Shown piece after piece: positions 36,294 to 46,681 of a stretch of 64,000 bases of DNA (positions within the stretch are counted from its first letter, which is position 1; every line of letters begins with the position of its first letter). A program made the position numbers and the translations under genes. This DNA comes from Clostridium prolinivorans (lineage in GTDB: Bacteria; Bacillota; Clostridia; Clostridiales; Clostridiaceae). The notes beneath the pieces were generated by a model. It saw nothing but the letters and a program-made list of their open reading frames with translations, was not told the DNA's origin and did not search any database. Where the stretch lies: the NCBI RefSeq assembly GCF_004011155.1, contig NZ_RJWG01000001.1, positions 311,189 to 375,188 of the forward strand, read 5' to 3'.

Positions 36294-37490
36294 TTATTTA
36301 CTTATTATTTCTTTTGTATCTCTTGCAATCATTAATTCTTCATTAGTAGGTATAACAAGTATTTTTACTTTTGAATCTTCAGCACTTATATCTGCTGCTT
36401 TACCTCTTACTTTATTTTTTGATTTATCCAATTTAATTCCCAAATAATCTAAATTATCGCATATAGCTTCTCGTGTTTCAGGAGAATTTTCACCAAGTCC
36501 TGCTGTAAATACTATACAATCTACTCCATTCATAACTGCAGTATAAGAGCCTATAAATTGTTTTACTTTGTAATTAAAAACATCAAGTGCTAATTTAGCT
36601 CTTTTATTCCCTGAATTTGCTGCATCTTCAATATCTCTAAAATCACTACTTACTCCTGAAATTCCTAATACTCCTGATTTTTTATTTAAAAGATTATCTA
36701 CTTCATCTGTAGAATAATTTAATTCTTTCATAAGAAATGGAATTATAGCTGGATCAATACTACCACTTCTTGTACCCATAGCTAATCCTTCAAGAGGAGT
36801 AAATCCCATGCTTGTTTCTATACATTTACCATTTTTTACAGCAGCAACACTAGAACCATTCCCTAAATGGCAAGTTATTATTTTTAAATCTTCAATATTT
36901 TTATCTAACATTTTAGCAGCTGCTTTAGATACATATCTATGTGAGGTACCATGAAATCCATATTTTCTTATTCTATATTTAGTATATAATTCATATGGTA
37001 ATGGATATATATATGCATGATCAGGTATAGTTTGATGGAAAGCTGTATCAAATACCGCTACCATGGGAGTATTGGGCATTAGTTCTTTGCATACATTTAT
37101 TCCCATTAAATTAGCTGGATTATGAAGAGGACCAAGAGGTATATATTCTTCAATTACCTTAGTCACATCATCTGTAATTAAAACTGGATCTGCATATTTT
37201 TCTCCTCCATGAAGTACTCTATGTCCTATAGCTGATATTTCTGACATATCTTTGATTACACCATTTTTACTATCTACAAGAGCATCTAAAACTAATTTAA
37301 TTGCCTCTTTGTGTGTAGGCATTGGCTTATTTACAATATATTTTTCTCTTCCTTCTACCTTTTGAGTAAGAACTGAGCCTTCTATTCCTATTCTTTCTAC
37401 AACTCCTTTAGCTAATACAGATTCATTATCCATATTAATAAGCTGATATTTTAATGATGAGCTTCCACAATTTACAACAAGTATATTCAA
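36294..37490 (-). CDS. ackA: acetate kinase
   Basis: A 398-residue ASKHA-fold kinase that converts acetyl phosphate and ADP to acetate and ATP. It begins [17 protein letters not shown], and has [40 protein letters not shown] and [13 protein letters not shown]. The start is TTG at 37490, after GGGAGGACTTTAAA. It follows pta by 13 bases; pta-ackA is the main acetate fermentation route and yields ATP in anaerobic Firmicutes. Confidence 0.97.
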   Translation of the reverse strand: MNILVVNCGSSSLKYQLINMDNESVLAKGVVERIGIEGSVLTQKVEGREKYIVNKPMPTHKEAIKLVLDALVDSKNGVIKDMSEISAIGHRVLHGGEKYADPVLITDDVTKVIEEYIPLGPLHNPANLMGINVCKELMPNTPMVAVFDTAFHQTIPDHAYIYPLPYELYTKYRIRKYGFHGTSHRYVSKAAAKMLDKNIEDLKIITCHLGNGSSVAAVKNGKCIETSMGFTPLEGLAMGTRSGSIDPAIIPFLMKELNYSTDEVDNLLNKKSGVLGISGVSSDFRDIEDAANSGNKRAKLALDVFNYKVKQFIGSYTAVMNGVDCIVFTAGLGENSPETREAICDNLDYLGIKLDKSKNKVRGKAADISAEDSKVKILVIPTNEELMIARDTKEIISK

Positions 37491-37503
37491 TTTAAAGTCC
37501 TCC

Positions 37504-38508
37504 CTACTTAATAATATTTTGTGCTTGAACAGCAGTTATTGCAACAACATTTACTATATCTTCAGCACTACATCCTCTTGATAAATCATTAATTGGTTTT
37601 GCAAATCCTTGACATATAGGTCCTATTGCTTCAGCTTTTGCAAGTCTTTGAACTAATTTATATCCAATATTTCCAGATTGTAAATCAGGAAATATCAATA
37701 CATTTGCTAATCCTGCTACAGAACTTTCTGGAGCCTTTTGAGCAGCAACTTTTTTAACTAAAGCTGCATCTAATTGAAGTTCTCCATCTATTTGTAAATC
37801 AGGTCTTAATTCTTTAGCTATTTCAGTAGCTCTTCTAACTTTATCAACAAACTCATGTTCAGCACTACCTTTAGTTGAAAAAGATAACATTGCAACCTTA
37901 GGATCCATATCAAATAAATTTTTAGCTGTTTCTGCTGTAGAAATAGCAATAGATGCTAATTGTTCCGCTGTAGGATTAGGATTTACAGCACAATCTGAAA
38001 AAAGGAACATTCCATTAGAACCATATTCACAATCAGGAACAAGCATTACAAAAAAACTTGAAACTGTTGTTATACCTGGTGCAGTTTTAATTACTTGAAG
38101 TCCTGGTCTTAACAAATCTCCTGTTGTATGAATTGCTCCTGAAACCAATCCATCGGCATCTCCAAGTTTTACCATCATTGTTCCAAAATACATAGGATCT
38201 TTAACCATTTTTTCGGATTTTTCCATTGTAATACCTTTATTTTTTCTTAATTCATAAAATTCCTTAGTATATGTAGAAAATTTTTGCGAAAATGCTGGAT
38301 CAATAATTTGTATTCCTTCAATATCTACATTTAACTCTTTTGCTTTACTTTTTATTTTTTCAGCATTACCTAATAAGATTAATTCTGCTAATCCTTCTTT
38401 TTTTACAATAGCACTAGCTATGATGTTTCTTTCTTCTTCACCTTCTGGAAGAACAATTTTCTTAACATCAGCCTTTGCTTTTTCCCAAAACTTCTTCATT
38501 AGTTCCAT
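37504..38508 (-). CDS. pta: phosphate acetyltransferase
   Basis: A 334-residue short-form Pta that interconverts acetyl-CoA and acetyl phosphate. Family motifs are [49 protein letters not shown] and [21 protein letters not shown] 38508 is chosen, since GGGAG lies at normal spacing; the ATG two codons up is too near the SD. There is no N-terminal regulatory domain. It is divergent from tmcAL. Confidence 0.96.
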   Translation of the reverse strand: MELMKKFWEKAKADVKKIVLPEGEEERNIIASAIVKKEGLAELILLGNAEKIKSKAKELNVDIEGIQIIDPAFSQKFSTYTKEFYELRKNKGITMEKSEKMVKDPMYFGTMMVKLGDADGLVSGAIHTTGDLLRPGLQVIKTAPGITTVSSFFVMLVPDCEYGSNGMFLFSDCAVNPNPTAEQLASIAISTAETAKNLFDMDPKVAMLSFSTKGSAEHEFVDKVRRATEIAKELRPDLQIDGELQLDAALVKKVAAQKAPESSVAGLANVLIFPDLQSGNIGYKLVQRLAKAEAIGPICQGFAKPINDLSRGCSAEDIVNVVAITAVQAQNIIK

Positions 38509-38554
38509 AATCATATCTCCCTTCAGTATTTACAATACATATATACCATACACT

Positions 38555-38584
38555 ATATTAACTCATTTAATATATACTTTTCAA
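38555..38584 (-). promoter_or_regulatory. candidate promoter of pta-ackA
   Basis: Minus strand TTGAAA (38584-38579), 18 bases, TAATAT (38560-38555). Moderate match in the 203-base divergent gap between pta and tmcAL. Confidence 0.5.
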
Positions 38585-38635
38585 GCCAAATATAAATATT
38601 TTTCACATATTATAATAATCATATTAATTTTATAT

Positions 38636-38665
38636 TTGAATTTTATTAAATTTAATGTATAAAAT
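38636..38665 (+). promoter_or_regulatory. candidate promoter of tmcAL-ylbJ
   Basis: Plus strand TTGAAT (636-641), then either TATAAA at 658-663 with a 16-base spacer or TAAAAT at 660-665 with 18 bases. Either would yield a leader of about 40 bases. Confidence 0.45.
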
Positions 38666-38711
38666 ATATTATAAAATATTATTTTATTTAAAAGGAGGTA
38701 TACTTAGAGAT

Positions 38712-39929
38712 ATGAAAATAACTTCTATAATAGCAGAATATAATCCTTTGCACAATGGTCACATTTATCATATAAACAAAACAAAAGAAATTACTTCTTC
38801 AGATGCTATTGTTTGTATAATGAGTGGAAATTATGTACAACGTGGTATTCCAGCATTAGTAGATAAGTGGAGCAGAACTAAAGCAGCTTTAGAAAGTGGA
38901 ATAGATTTAGTGATAGAACTTCCAGCTTTATATGCTTTATCATCTGCAGAGTTTTTTGCATTTGGAGCAATAAGTCTTTTAGATAGCTTAAATATAATTG
39001 ATAGTATTTGTTTTGGAAGCGAAATAGGGAATATAGATTATATTCTTGAAATTTCTAATATTTTAAATAATGAGACAGAAGCATTTAAAAAATCTCTTAA
39101 ATATTATTTAAATAAAGGTTTTACATATCCAGCAGCTAGAAGTAAAGCTTTATATAATTATATTTTGGATAAAAATATATATTTTGAAAATAATCTACAT
39201 GAAATTTTAAATTCTTCTAATAATATACTAGCAATAGAATACTGTAAAAGTCTTATTAAATTAAATAGCAATATAAAGCCATACACAATTAAAAGGGAAG
39301 GTAGCTCATATAATAGTACTAAATTAAGCAAAATTTTTTCAAGTGCTACTTCTATAAGGCGGTACATAAAAAACAATAATAATTTTAATGAATTAAAAAA
39401 TCATATTCCTGATGCTAGTTTTAATATGTTAAATTTATATAAAAATAGTGGTGTTCAATTTGTTTTTGAAGATTTAATGTTTGATTTTATAAAATATAAA
39501 CATTTTAATTCAGAACACGAAATAGAAAATCTCCCCGATGTTTCTGAAGGATTACATAATCGAATTAGTAAAGCTTTAAAATCTGCTAAAAATTTTGATG
39601 ATTTAATAGAAAATATAAAAACTAAAAGATATACTTATACTCGTATAAACAGAATTCTTTGTCAATATTTTATAGGATTTGAAAAATTTAATACTAAAAT
39701 ATTAAGAACTACACCTTGCCCTTACGCTAGAATTCTTGGATTTAATGAAATTGGCATAAAAATACTAAAAGAAATGAAAGAAAAATCTTCTATTCCAATA
39801 TATACAAAACTCCCAAAGAATGCTGATGATATATTACTTTTAGATATTCAATCCACTAAATCTTATAGCATTTTAAATAAATATATTGATCATAATAGCG
39901 ATTATATAATTAGTCCAATAAAAGTATAA
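38712..39929 (+). CDS. tmcAL: tRNA(Met) cytidine acetate ligase TmcAL (YlbM)
   Basis: A 405-residue nucleotidyltransferase-fold enzyme. The product begins MKITSIIAEYNPLHNGHIYHI with the HxGH-type motif, and has IVCIMSGNYVQRGIPALVDKW, VIELPALYALSSAEFFA and TPCPYARILGFN. In Bacillus it uses acetate and ATP to make N4-acetylcytidine at the tRNA(Met) wobble position. The nearest SD, AAAGGAGG, lies an unusual 13 bases before ATG 38712, and no better start exists in frame. It is followed by ylbJ after 74 bases. Confidence 0.93.
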   Translation: MKITSIIAEYNPLHNGHIYHINKTKEITSSDAIVCIMSGNYVQRGIPALVDKWSRTKAALESGIDLVIELPALYALSSAEFFAFGAISLLDSLNIIDSICFGSEIGNIDYILEISNILNNETEAFKKSLKYYLNKGFTYPAARSKALYNYILDKNIYFENNLHEILNSSNNILAIEYCKSLIKLNSNIKPYTIKREGSSYNSTKLSKIFSSATSIRRYIKNNNNFNELKNHIPDASFNMLNLYKNSGVQFVFEDLMFDFIKYKHFNSEHEIENLPDVSEGLHNRISKALKSAKNFDDLIENIKTKRYTYTRINRILCQYFIGFEKFNTKILRTTPCPYARILGFNEIGIKILKEMKEKSSIPIYTKLPKNADDILLLDIQSTKSYSILNKYIDHNSDYIISPIKV

Positions 39930-40003
39930 AACTATGTGTAATATTCTAAAATATAAAAAATAAAATATACTAGTACAGAATATTTTATTAAGGAGAATAT
40001 AAA

Positions 40004-41173
40004 TTGAAAATATTGCTATATTTTTGTATGTTTTTAATACCTCTACTAGTATATAAACTTTTGAAAAACTTTGAAAAAAATATTTTTATAACTATAATAT
40101 GTTCATTAACAATAATACAAATTATATTAACTCCAAAATTATGTATAGATTCGGCACTACTTGGAGCCAATCTTTTTATTACAAAAGTTTTTCCATCTTT
40201 ATTTCCTTTTTTAGTTATTTCTGGAATTATGATTGATTGTGATGGAGTTACTATTTATTCTAAAATTTTAGGGAAATTTTTATGCAAACCTCTTAGATTA
40301 CCTATAGAATGTACATTTGCAATTGTAATAAGTATGTTTTGCGGATACCCTCTTGGTGCTAAATATTCATGTGATCTATATGAAAAAGGTATAATAAACT
40401 ATAAAACTTGTCAAAGGCTAATAAATATAGCTAGCAATGCAAGTCCTTTGTTTATAATCGGTTCTGTCGGAACTGCTATGCTTAAAAATTTTTATATAGG
40501 TTATTTTCTTCTTTTATGTAATTACATATCATGTTTTATAATGGCTTTTATAATTCCTGCTGATAATACATATATAAGCCGTAATCAAAATATAAATTTA
40601 TCTTTTTCAAATAAAAATATAGGAGATATAATAAAAAGTAATATTGAAAATGCAATAAAAACTTCTTTTTCTGTTGGTGGCTTTGTTATAATTTTTTCTG
40701 TAATAACAAATATAATTAAAAGCAATATCTTTTTTGATATTGCTATAAAAAATGTAACCAATATATTACAAATAAATAAAAATTTAATTGAAGGATTATT
40801 GTTAGGAATTATAGAAATGACTAATGGCTGTTATTTAATATCTTCATTGTCAACAGATATATATATTAAAATTATAATCATAAGTTTTTTATTGGGTTTC
40901 AGTGGATTTTCCATAGTTTCTCAAGTATATTCATTCACTTATAAGTATAATTTATCTATGAAAAAATATATATTAAGAAAATTTATGCAAGGACTTATTT
41001 CTTCAACAATTGCTGCTGTATTATATAAAATTCCATTTTTAAATTTATCTATGCAAGTTTTCAGCAATAAATATAGTTTTAATCAGCATGTTATTATGTT
41101 AATGTTATTTATAATATTTCTTATAGTACCTTTTATATTAAGTATAATAAAAAAATTATTTCATGCCTCTTAA
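40004..41173 (+). CDS. ylbJ: sporulation integral membrane protein YlbJ
   Basis: A 389-residue polytopic membrane protein of the nucleoside-transporter/gate type. It shows SALLGANLFITKVFPSLFPFLV, a GYPLGAKYSCDLYEKG loop and about eight to nine hydrophobic segments. In Bacillus YlbJ is made in the mother cell and is needed for resistant spores. The start is TTG at 40004, with AAGGAG upstream. An 8-bp inverted repeat (AATATTCT at 39940, AGAATATT at 39977) lies before it; I see no clear sigma-E promoter. Its 3' end overlaps the opposing gene by 18 bases. Confidence 0.92.
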   Translation: MKILLYFCMFLIPLLVYKLLKNFEKNIFITIICSLTIIQIILTPKLCIDSALLGANLFITKVFPSLFPFLVISGIMIDCDGVTIYSKILGKFLCKPLRLPIECTFAIVISMFCGYPLGAKYSCDLYEKGIINYKTCQRLINIASNASPLFIIGSVGTAMLKNFYIGYFLLLCNYISCFIMAFIIPADNTYISRNQNINLSFSNKNIGDIIKSNIENAIKTSFSVGGFVIIFSVITNIIKSNIFFDIAIKNVTNILQINKNLIEGLLLGIIEMTNGCYLISSLSTDIYIKIIIISFLLGFSGFSIVSQVYSFTYKYNLSMKKYILRKFMQGLISSTIAAVLYKIPFLNLSMQVFSNKYSFNQHVIMLMLFIIFLIVPFILSIIKKLFHAS

Positions 41174-41680
41174 TTCTTTAATATTATCTCTTATTGTATC
41201 TAAATCTGTAGTAACTTCATTGCTTAAAGACTGAATAAATTCTTCAACTTCTTTCTTTATATTTATTATCATACTTTGTCCTTTTTCATTTATTTCTTTT
41301 TCTAATTCACAAAGTATTTTATCAGCATAATCACGTGCCCCTAATCTCATCGACTTTGCATCTCTTTGAGCTGAAGCTATTATTTCTTCAGCTCTAATTT
41401 TTGCTTCTTTAGTAATATCATGATTTTCTATTTGTCTTTTTAGCATATCTGCACTTTCTTTTTTCATATTTGATGCTTCTTCAATAGCTTCACTTAATAT
41501 TCTTTCTTTTTCTTCTACAACCCATTGAGCTTTTTTTAATTCATCTGGCAAAGAATTTATTATTTGATCTACTATACTCATAACTTCTTTTTTATCTACT
41601 AATATTTTACCCATTACTGGAACTTTTGAAGATGTTTCAAATATTTCTTGAAGATACTCAAGCAAATTTATTACTTCCAT
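41156..41680 (-). CDS. coiled-coil protein of unknown function next to coaD
   Basis: A 174-residue, almost wholly helical protein. Residues about 1-35 hold [19 protein letters not shown], reminiscent of a DivIVA-like or V-ATPase-H-like start, and from about 55 to the end heptad-type charged helices run with few breaks, including [17 protein letters not shown]. Database entries for similar clostridial genes are often named ATPase or V-type ATPase subunit, but no nucleotide-binding motif is present. It overlaps coaD by ten bases and is likely co-translated. Function unknown. Confidence 0.75.
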   Translation of the reverse strand: MEVINLLEYLQEIFETSSKVPVMGKILVDKKEVMSIVDQIINSLPDELKKAQWVVEEKERILSEAIEEASNMKKESADMLKRQIENHDITKEAKIRAEEIIASAQRDAKSMRLGARDYADKILCELEKEINEKGQSMIINIKKEVEEFIQSLSNEVTTDLDTIRDNIKELRGMK

Positions 41681-42174
41681 AACAGCTTATCCCCCTTTTG
41701 ATTTATTTTTCTCATTATATCCTTAATTATCACATCAGGTACTAAATCCTTAATACATCCTCCAAACATAGCAACTTGTTTAACAGAAGAAGAACTTAAA
41801 TATGAATATTTTGCGTTTGTCATCATGAACACTGTTTCTATTTTAGGATCAAGTTTATTATTCATAAGGGCCATTTGAAATTCATATTCAAAATCTGATA
41901 CAGCTCTTAATCCTTTAACTATAACAGTAGCTTCATTTTCTTTCATGAAATTTATTAAAAGACCACTGAAACTTTTCACACTAACATTTTCTAATCCAAT
42001 TATAGATTTTTTAATTAAATCTACTCTTTCTTCTGTGCTAAATAATCCTGTTTTACTAGGATTTATTAGTACTCCAACAATAACTTCATCAAATACTTTT
42101 GAAGCTCTATTTATAATATCTAAATGACCATTTGTAATTGGATCAAAGCTTCCTGGATATACAGCTCTCTTCAT
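41671..42174 (-). CDS. coaD: phosphopantetheine adenylyltransferase
   Basis: A 167-residue enzyme of coenzyme A synthesis. It begins [20 protein letters not shown], with the TxGH-type motif, and has the C-terminal [13 protein letters not shown] loop. ATG 42174 follows GGGAGGACTAAT; the upstream in-frame ATG lies within rsmD and lacks an SD. It starts one base after the rsmD stop; rsmD-coaD is a widespread pair. Confidence 0.96.
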   Translation of the reverse strand: MKRAVYPGSFDPITNGHLDIINRASKVFDEVIVGVLINPSKTGLFSTEERVDLIKKSIIGLENVSVKSFSGLLINFMKENEATVIVKGLRAVSDFEYEFQMALMNNKLDPKIETVFMMTNAKYSYLSSSSVKQVAMFGGCIKDLVPDVIIKDIMRKINQKGDKLLWK

Positions 42175-42175
42175 A

Positions 42176-42733
42176 TTAGTCCTCCCTATATTTATAAAGG
42201 CATACAATTGTATTACCATATTTACGGCTATCTACAAGCATTATTTTTTCATTACCTTCATATATCTTTTCTGAAGAATCAATTTTAGTAACTATAATAC
42301 CATTACTTTCTAATAAACATTTTTGGGAAATTATATCTATAGCTGGAGGTATCATATTTTTTAAATATGGAGGATCTATAAAAATTAGATCAAAAATTAT
42401 ACCCTTGTCACTAAATTCATTAAGTGCTTTATAAGAATCAATATTATAACATCTACATATATCATTAAATTTTAAATTTTCTACATTTTGTTGTAATAAT
42501 TTAAATGTGTTAAAATTTTTATCAACAAGATGGCATTGAGATGCTCCTCTGCTTGCCGCTTCTAATCCTAAGCTTCCTGTTCCAGCAAATACATCTAAAA
42601 CAATAGCTCCGGGAATTCTATTTTGAATAATATTAAAAATAGATTCTTTCACTCTATCTAAAGTAGGCCTTGTTTCCATACCTTCTGGAGATAATAGTTT
42701 TCTACCTTTTGCAATACCTGATATAATTCTCAT
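42176..42733 (-). CDS. rsmD: 16S rRNA (guanine966-N2)-methyltransferase RsmD
   Basis: A 185-residue Rossmann-fold methyltransferase. It shows [29 protein letters not shown], the SAM-binding [20 protein letters not shown], and the catalytic FIDPPY. It methylates G966 of 16S rRNA. ATG follows GAGGAGG. The 175-base gap to recG holds two inverted repeats, listed separately. Confidence 0.95.
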   Translation of the reverse strand: MRIISGIAKGRKLLSPEGMETRPTLDRVKESIFNIIQNRIPGAIVLDVFAGTGSLGLEAASRGASQCHLVDKNFNTFKLLQQNVENLKFNDICRCYNIDSYKALNEFSDKGIIFDLIFIDPPYLKNMIPPAIDIISQKCLLESNGIIVTKIDSSEKIYEGNEKIMLVDSRKYGNTIVCLYKYRED

Positions 42734-42822
42734 TTATATCCTCCTCTTTAGTAAAAATATAACATTTATATACATAGATTAATACATAATTCACCAATTT
42801 TCAAGGAATATGCTCTTTTTAA

Positions 42823-42863
42823 TTAATATGTGTTTTTTTTATTTTATAAAATTCACATATTAA
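42823..42863. repeat. inverted repeat in the recG-rsmD gap
   Basis: TTAATATGTG (823-832) and CACATATTAA (854-863) are perfect 10-base complements around an A/T-only core. It might form a hairpin on either strand. It lies upstream of the rsmD promoter region, and no role is evident. Confidence 0.45.
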
Positions 42864-42891
42864 ATTCATATTTCAACAATTTATACCTTTT

Positions 42892-42938
42892 AATACATCT
42901 AATTTTATTTAGTTAAAACAAATAAATTTAGATGTATT
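42892..42938. terminator. hairpin formed by the recG 3' end
   Basis: AATACATCTAATTTTATTT (892-910) pairs with AAATAAATTTAGATGTATT (920-938), 18 of 19 positions. One arm lies inside the last recG codons and covers the stop. The only long T run follows on the plus strand, so as a recG terminator it is unusual; it may protect the 3' end of the message. Confidence 0.45.
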
Positions 42939-44975
42939 ATCTAATTTTTTTATTATTTCTTCTTTTATTTTAATATCTTCACTATCATTACTCTTTAATA
43001 ATCTTCTTGCTTCTATGTTTGCAATTTTAAATAAATCTATATCTTCAACTAAATCAGATAATATTAAATTATCTTCCCCATGTTGTTTAAATCCTAATAA
43101 CTCTCCACTTCCTCTAAGCTTTAAATCTTCTTCTGCAATATAAAAACCGTCATTACTTTTTTGTAATATATTAAGTCTTTTCTCTACAATTTTATTATTA
43201 ATTTTTGCTATTAAAATACAATAAGATTTAAATTTCCCTCTACCAACCCTTCCTCTTAATTGATGTAGTTGTGCAAGCCCAAATCTTTCTGCATTTTCTA
43301 TTATCATAACAGTAGCATTAGGTACATTAATTCCTACTTCTATAACTGTAGTGGAAATTAAAACTTTTATATTACCAGATTTAAATTTTTGCATAATTTC
43401 GTCTTTTAATTTATTAGGCATTTTACCATAAAGAAAAGCAACTTCTTTGGGTGAAAAATATTTTTGAGTTAATTCTTCATATAATGTTTCAACTGAATTT
43501 AATTCTAGTTCATCATTATTTTCTACAAGAGGACATACAACATATACTTGTCTTCCTTTTTTTACTTCTTCTATAGCAAATTTATAAACTTTATCTTTAT
43601 TTTTGTAATCTACATAATATGTATCTATTTTTTGTCTTCCTGGTGGAAGTTCGTTTATAATCGATATATCAAGATCTCCATAAAGAGTTAATGCTAAAGT
43701 TCTAGGTATAGGTGTAGCTGTCATTACAAGCACATCTACATTGTTTCCTTTATTAAGTAAAATATTCCTTTGCATTACTCCAAAACGATGCTGTTCATCA
43801 GTTACAATCATACCTAAGTTTTTAAATTGTACATCTTCTTCTAATAATGCATGAGTACCTATTAAAATATCTATTTTACCAAATTTAAGTTCTTGTTTTA
43901 TTTCTAATTTTTGTTTTTCGGACATACTCCCACTTAACATTTTTATATTTATGTTAAAAGATTTTAATATATTGTTAAATTCTTCATAATGTTGATTTGC
44001 AAGAATTTCTGTTGGTGCCATAACGGCAACTTGATATCCATTTTTTACTACATTAAATACAGTGATTATAGCAACAATTGTTTTACCACTTCCTACATCA
44101 CCTTGAACCAATCTATTCATAGCTTTATTCTTTTTTTGATCAATTAATATTTCTCGTATAACTTTATTTTGAGCAGCAGTTAAATTAAAAGGTAACGTTT
44201 CTTTTAATATTTTTAATTCAGGTGAAATTTTAAAAGAAATACCTTGATTATTTCTTTTTATAAAATCTTTTAGCATAAGTATTTTTAATGAATAAGTAAA
44301 CAATTCTTGAAATTTCAATCTTTTTTTAGCTTCATTTAAATCTTCAATATTATGTGGATTATGAATATTTTTTATAGCTTTATCTAGCGACATTAAATTA
44401 TATTTTTTTATAAACCATTGAGGCATATTTTCTTCTATATATATTTTACTTAAAACTTCAGATAAAATTTTTATAATAAATTTATTCGTTAATCCTTCCT
44501 TTAAAGAATAAATAGGGATAAGCAAATATTCTTCTTTATTTTTACATAATGATTTATTTTCATTATTAATATAAGTTTTGTTTACTATAATAGGATTTAA
44601 CATTATTTTCTCGCCTTTAAATATTTCTATTTTTCCTGCTATAGTATATTGCTTTAATAGCATAAATTTATCTTTCATATATGGCTGATTAAACCATCTT
44701 CCTTTTATAATATTGTCTTCATATTTAAAAATAACAGTAGTTAATATTTTATTAGTCTTAGTTTTTATATCTTTATCAATTTTTATTACTGTACAATTAA
44801 AAATAGATTTTTGACCTAATTTAACATTATTAGATACATTTTTTGAAATTTTTTCATAATCTCTTGGAAAATATAATAATAAATCCATTATTGTATAAAT
44901 TCCACATTGGTTTAATATTTTTTTAGTTTTAGGACCAATCCCTTTTATAATTTCTATATCACTATATACATCCAT
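42909..44975 (-). CDS. recG: ATP-dependent DNA helicase RecG
   Basis: A 688-residue superfamily 2 helicase that remodels stalled forks and branched DNA. An N-terminal wedge with an OB fold (about 55-180) precedes the helicase core with LVQGDVGSGKTIVA, MAPTEILANQHYEE, VTDEQHRFG, MTATPIPRTLAL and QLRGRVGRG. ATG 44975 follows GGAG at nine bases; an ATG five codons earlier lacks an SD. It follows fakA after a palindromic terminator. Confidence 0.95.
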   Translation of the reverse strand: MDVYSDIEIIKGIGPKTKKILNQCGIYTIMDLLLYFPRDYEKISKNVSNNVKLGQKSIFNCTVIKIDKDIKTKTNKILTTVIFKYEDNIIKGRWFNQPYMKDKFMLLKQYTIAGKIEIFKGEKIMLNPIIVNKTYINNENKSLCKNKEEYLLIPIYSLKEGLTNKFIIKILSEVLSKIYIEENMPQWFIKKYNLMSLDKAIKNIHNPHNIEDLNEAKKRLKFQELFTYSLKILMLKDFIKRNNQGISFKISPELKILKETLPFNLTAAQNKVIREILIDQKKNKAMNRLVQGDVGSGKTIVAIITVFNVVKNGYQVAVMAPTEILANQHYEEFNNILKSFNINIKMLSGSMSEKQKLEIKQELKFGKIDILIGTHALLEEDVQFKNLGMIVTDEQHRFGVMQRNILLNKGNNVDVLVMTATPIPRTLALTLYGDLDISIINELPPGRQKIDTYYVDYKNKDKVYKFAIEEVKKGRQVYVVCPLVENNDELELNSVETLYEELTQKYFSPKEVAFLYGKMPNKLKDEIMQKFKSGNIKVLISTTVIEVGINVPNATVMIIENAERFGLAQLHQLRGRVGRGKFKSYCILIAKINNKIVEKRLNILQKSNDGFYIAEEDLKLRGSGELLGFKQHGEDNLILSDLVEDIDLFKIANIEARRLLKSNDSEDIKIKEEIIKKLDNTSKFICFN

Positions 44976-45000
44976 TATAAAACACTCCAAACATAGAAAT

Positions 45001-45022
45001 AAAAAAGCCTTAAGGCTTTTTT
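45001..45022 (-). terminator. palindromic terminator after fakA
   Basis: AAAAAAGCCTTAAGGCTTTTTT, a 22-base perfect palindrome that reaches the fakA stop codon. The stem is short in G and C but is followed by a long T run on both strands. recG starts 26 bases on. Confidence 0.75.
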
Positions 45023-46667
45023 ATTCAACAGATATTATAAAATAATACAAAGGCTGCTCGCCATTGTAACTTTGTATATCTTTTTCAGGATATTTTTTTT
45101 GCAACGAAGTTACAATTTTTTCCACTTCATTTTCATTTGTATCTTTACCATAAAAAATAGTAATTAATTCACTATCTTCTTTTATCATATTGTCAATTGT
45201 GTTTTCACAAACTTTATAAATATCTCTTCCTACTTCATTAATTTTACCTTCTATAAGACCTAATATATCTCCTTTATGTATCATTTTCCCATCTATTTCT
45301 GTATCCCTTACAGCGTAAGTTATTTGTGCACTAGATACTTTCTTTATTGCTTCACTCATAGCTTTAATATTTTCTTCTAAAGACATATTAAAATCAAATA
45401 CAGTAATACTTGTTATACCTTGAGGAATAGTTTTAGTTGGTATTACAATAATATTTTTATCAGTGAGTTTTGCTGCTTGTTCTGCTGCCATAATAATATT
45501 TTTATTATTTGGAAATATAAAAATATTTTTAGCATTAATCTTTTTTATGCAATCAAGAATATCTTGCGTACTAGGATTCATTGTTTGACCACCTTCTATA
45601 ACATAGTCAACACCTAAATCCTTAAATATATTCTTTATTCCTTCACCCATAGCTACAGATATAAAACCAAATTCCTTTTTATTTTCTTCTTCATCTAAAT
45701 TTACAATATCTTCTTTTTTTGTAATTGAAAATTCATCATTTAATAAATGTCTATGCTGCTCTCTCATATTATCTATTTTTATTTTAGAAAGTTCACCTAG
45801 TTTAATAGCTTTAGATATAATTACTCCAGGGTCATTAGTATGAATGTGCACTTTTACTGCATCTTCTACTCCAACTACAATCATAGAATCTCCATATGGT
45901 TCTAAATCTTTTTTAAAATCTTCAATATTTATATTTCTACCTAATACAAAAAATTCAGTACAATATCCAAATTTTATATATTCTTCATTTATATATGATA
46001 TGGAATTAAATGAAACATTATTGTCATTTAAGTTAATTGGCATTTTAGCTTTTAAATTATACTTTAAAGCCTCATGCATACCTTTTAATATTATTAAAAG
46101 TCCCATTCCACCGGCATCTACCACTTTAGCTTTTTTTAATACAGGAAGCATTTCAGGAGTTTTATTTAAAATTGATTCGCTATAAGAACATACTTCTTCC
46201 ATAAGCATACTTATATCATTATTAGTACTTTTTACTGCAACATCACCCGCAGCTTTAATAATAGTAAGTATTGTTCCTTCAGTAGGTCTCATTACAGCTT
46301 TATAAGCTAATTTAGCGCCTTCTAAAAGACTATTGGCAAATTCTAAGGCATCAACTTCATCTTTATCCTCAAGTGCTTTAGACATTCCTCTAAAAATCTG
46401 AGACAATATAACTCCAGAATTGCCTCTTGCCCCCATTAATGCTCCTCTTGATAATTTTTTTGCTACTTCTCCTATAGAATTACTATTAATATTTTCAATT
46501 TCTGATATTGCACTTTTAAATGTCATAGACATATTAGTGCCAGTATCTCCATCTGGAACAGGGAATACATTTAATGAATTTACAAAATCCTTTTGTTCTT
46601 CAAGTCTATTAGATGCATTTACCATCATATTATAAAACTGTAATCCGTTAATTTTTAAGTATTCCAT
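45021..46667 (-). CDS. fakA: fatty acid kinase catalytic subunit FakA (DhaL-like, YloV)
   Basis: A 548-residue protein. The N-terminal DhaL domain (about 1-200) has FPVPDGDTGTNM with the ADP-magnesium aspartates, SRGALMGARGNSGVILSQIFRG and VVDAGGMGLL. The middle and C-terminal domains resemble the FakB-interacting and EDD-like parts of YloV. With a FakB (DegV) partner it phosphorylates exogenous fatty acids; no FakB is encoded here. It follows the Asp23 gene yloU by 14 bases, the universal Firmicute pair. Confidence 0.93.
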   Translation of the reverse strand: MEYLKINGLQFYNMMVNASNRLEEQKDFVNSLNVFPVPDGDTGTNMSMTFKSAISEIENINSNSIGEVAKKLSRGALMGARGNSGVILSQIFRGMSKALEDKDEVDALEFANSLLEGAKLAYKAVMRPTEGTILTIIKAAGDVAVKSTNNDISMLMEEVCSYSESILNKTPEMLPVLKKAKVVDAGGMGLLIILKGMHEALKYNLKAKMPINLNDNNVSFNSISYINEEYIKFGYCTEFFVLGRNINIEDFKKDLEPYGDSMIVVGVEDAVKVHIHTNDPGVIISKAIKLGELSKIKIDNMREQHRHLLNDEFSITKKEDIVNLDEEENKKEFGFISVAMGEGIKNIFKDLGVDYVIEGGQTMNPSTQDILDCIKKINAKNIFIFPNNKNIIMAAEQAAKLTDKNIIVIPTKTIPQGITSITVFDFNMSLEENIKAMSEAIKKVSSAQITYAVRDTEIDGKMIHKGDILGLIEGKINEVGRDIYKVCENTIDNMIKEDSELITIFYGKDTNENEVEKIVTSLQKKYPEKDIQSYNGEQPLYYFIISVE

Positions 46668-46681
46668 TAAAAAGTACCCCC

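Noticed and set aside
39930-40003. sigma-E promoter for ylbJ
   Set aside because: ATATACT and AATATT elements occur, but no pair fits the sigma-E -10 and -35 at 13 to 15 bases. Not supported.
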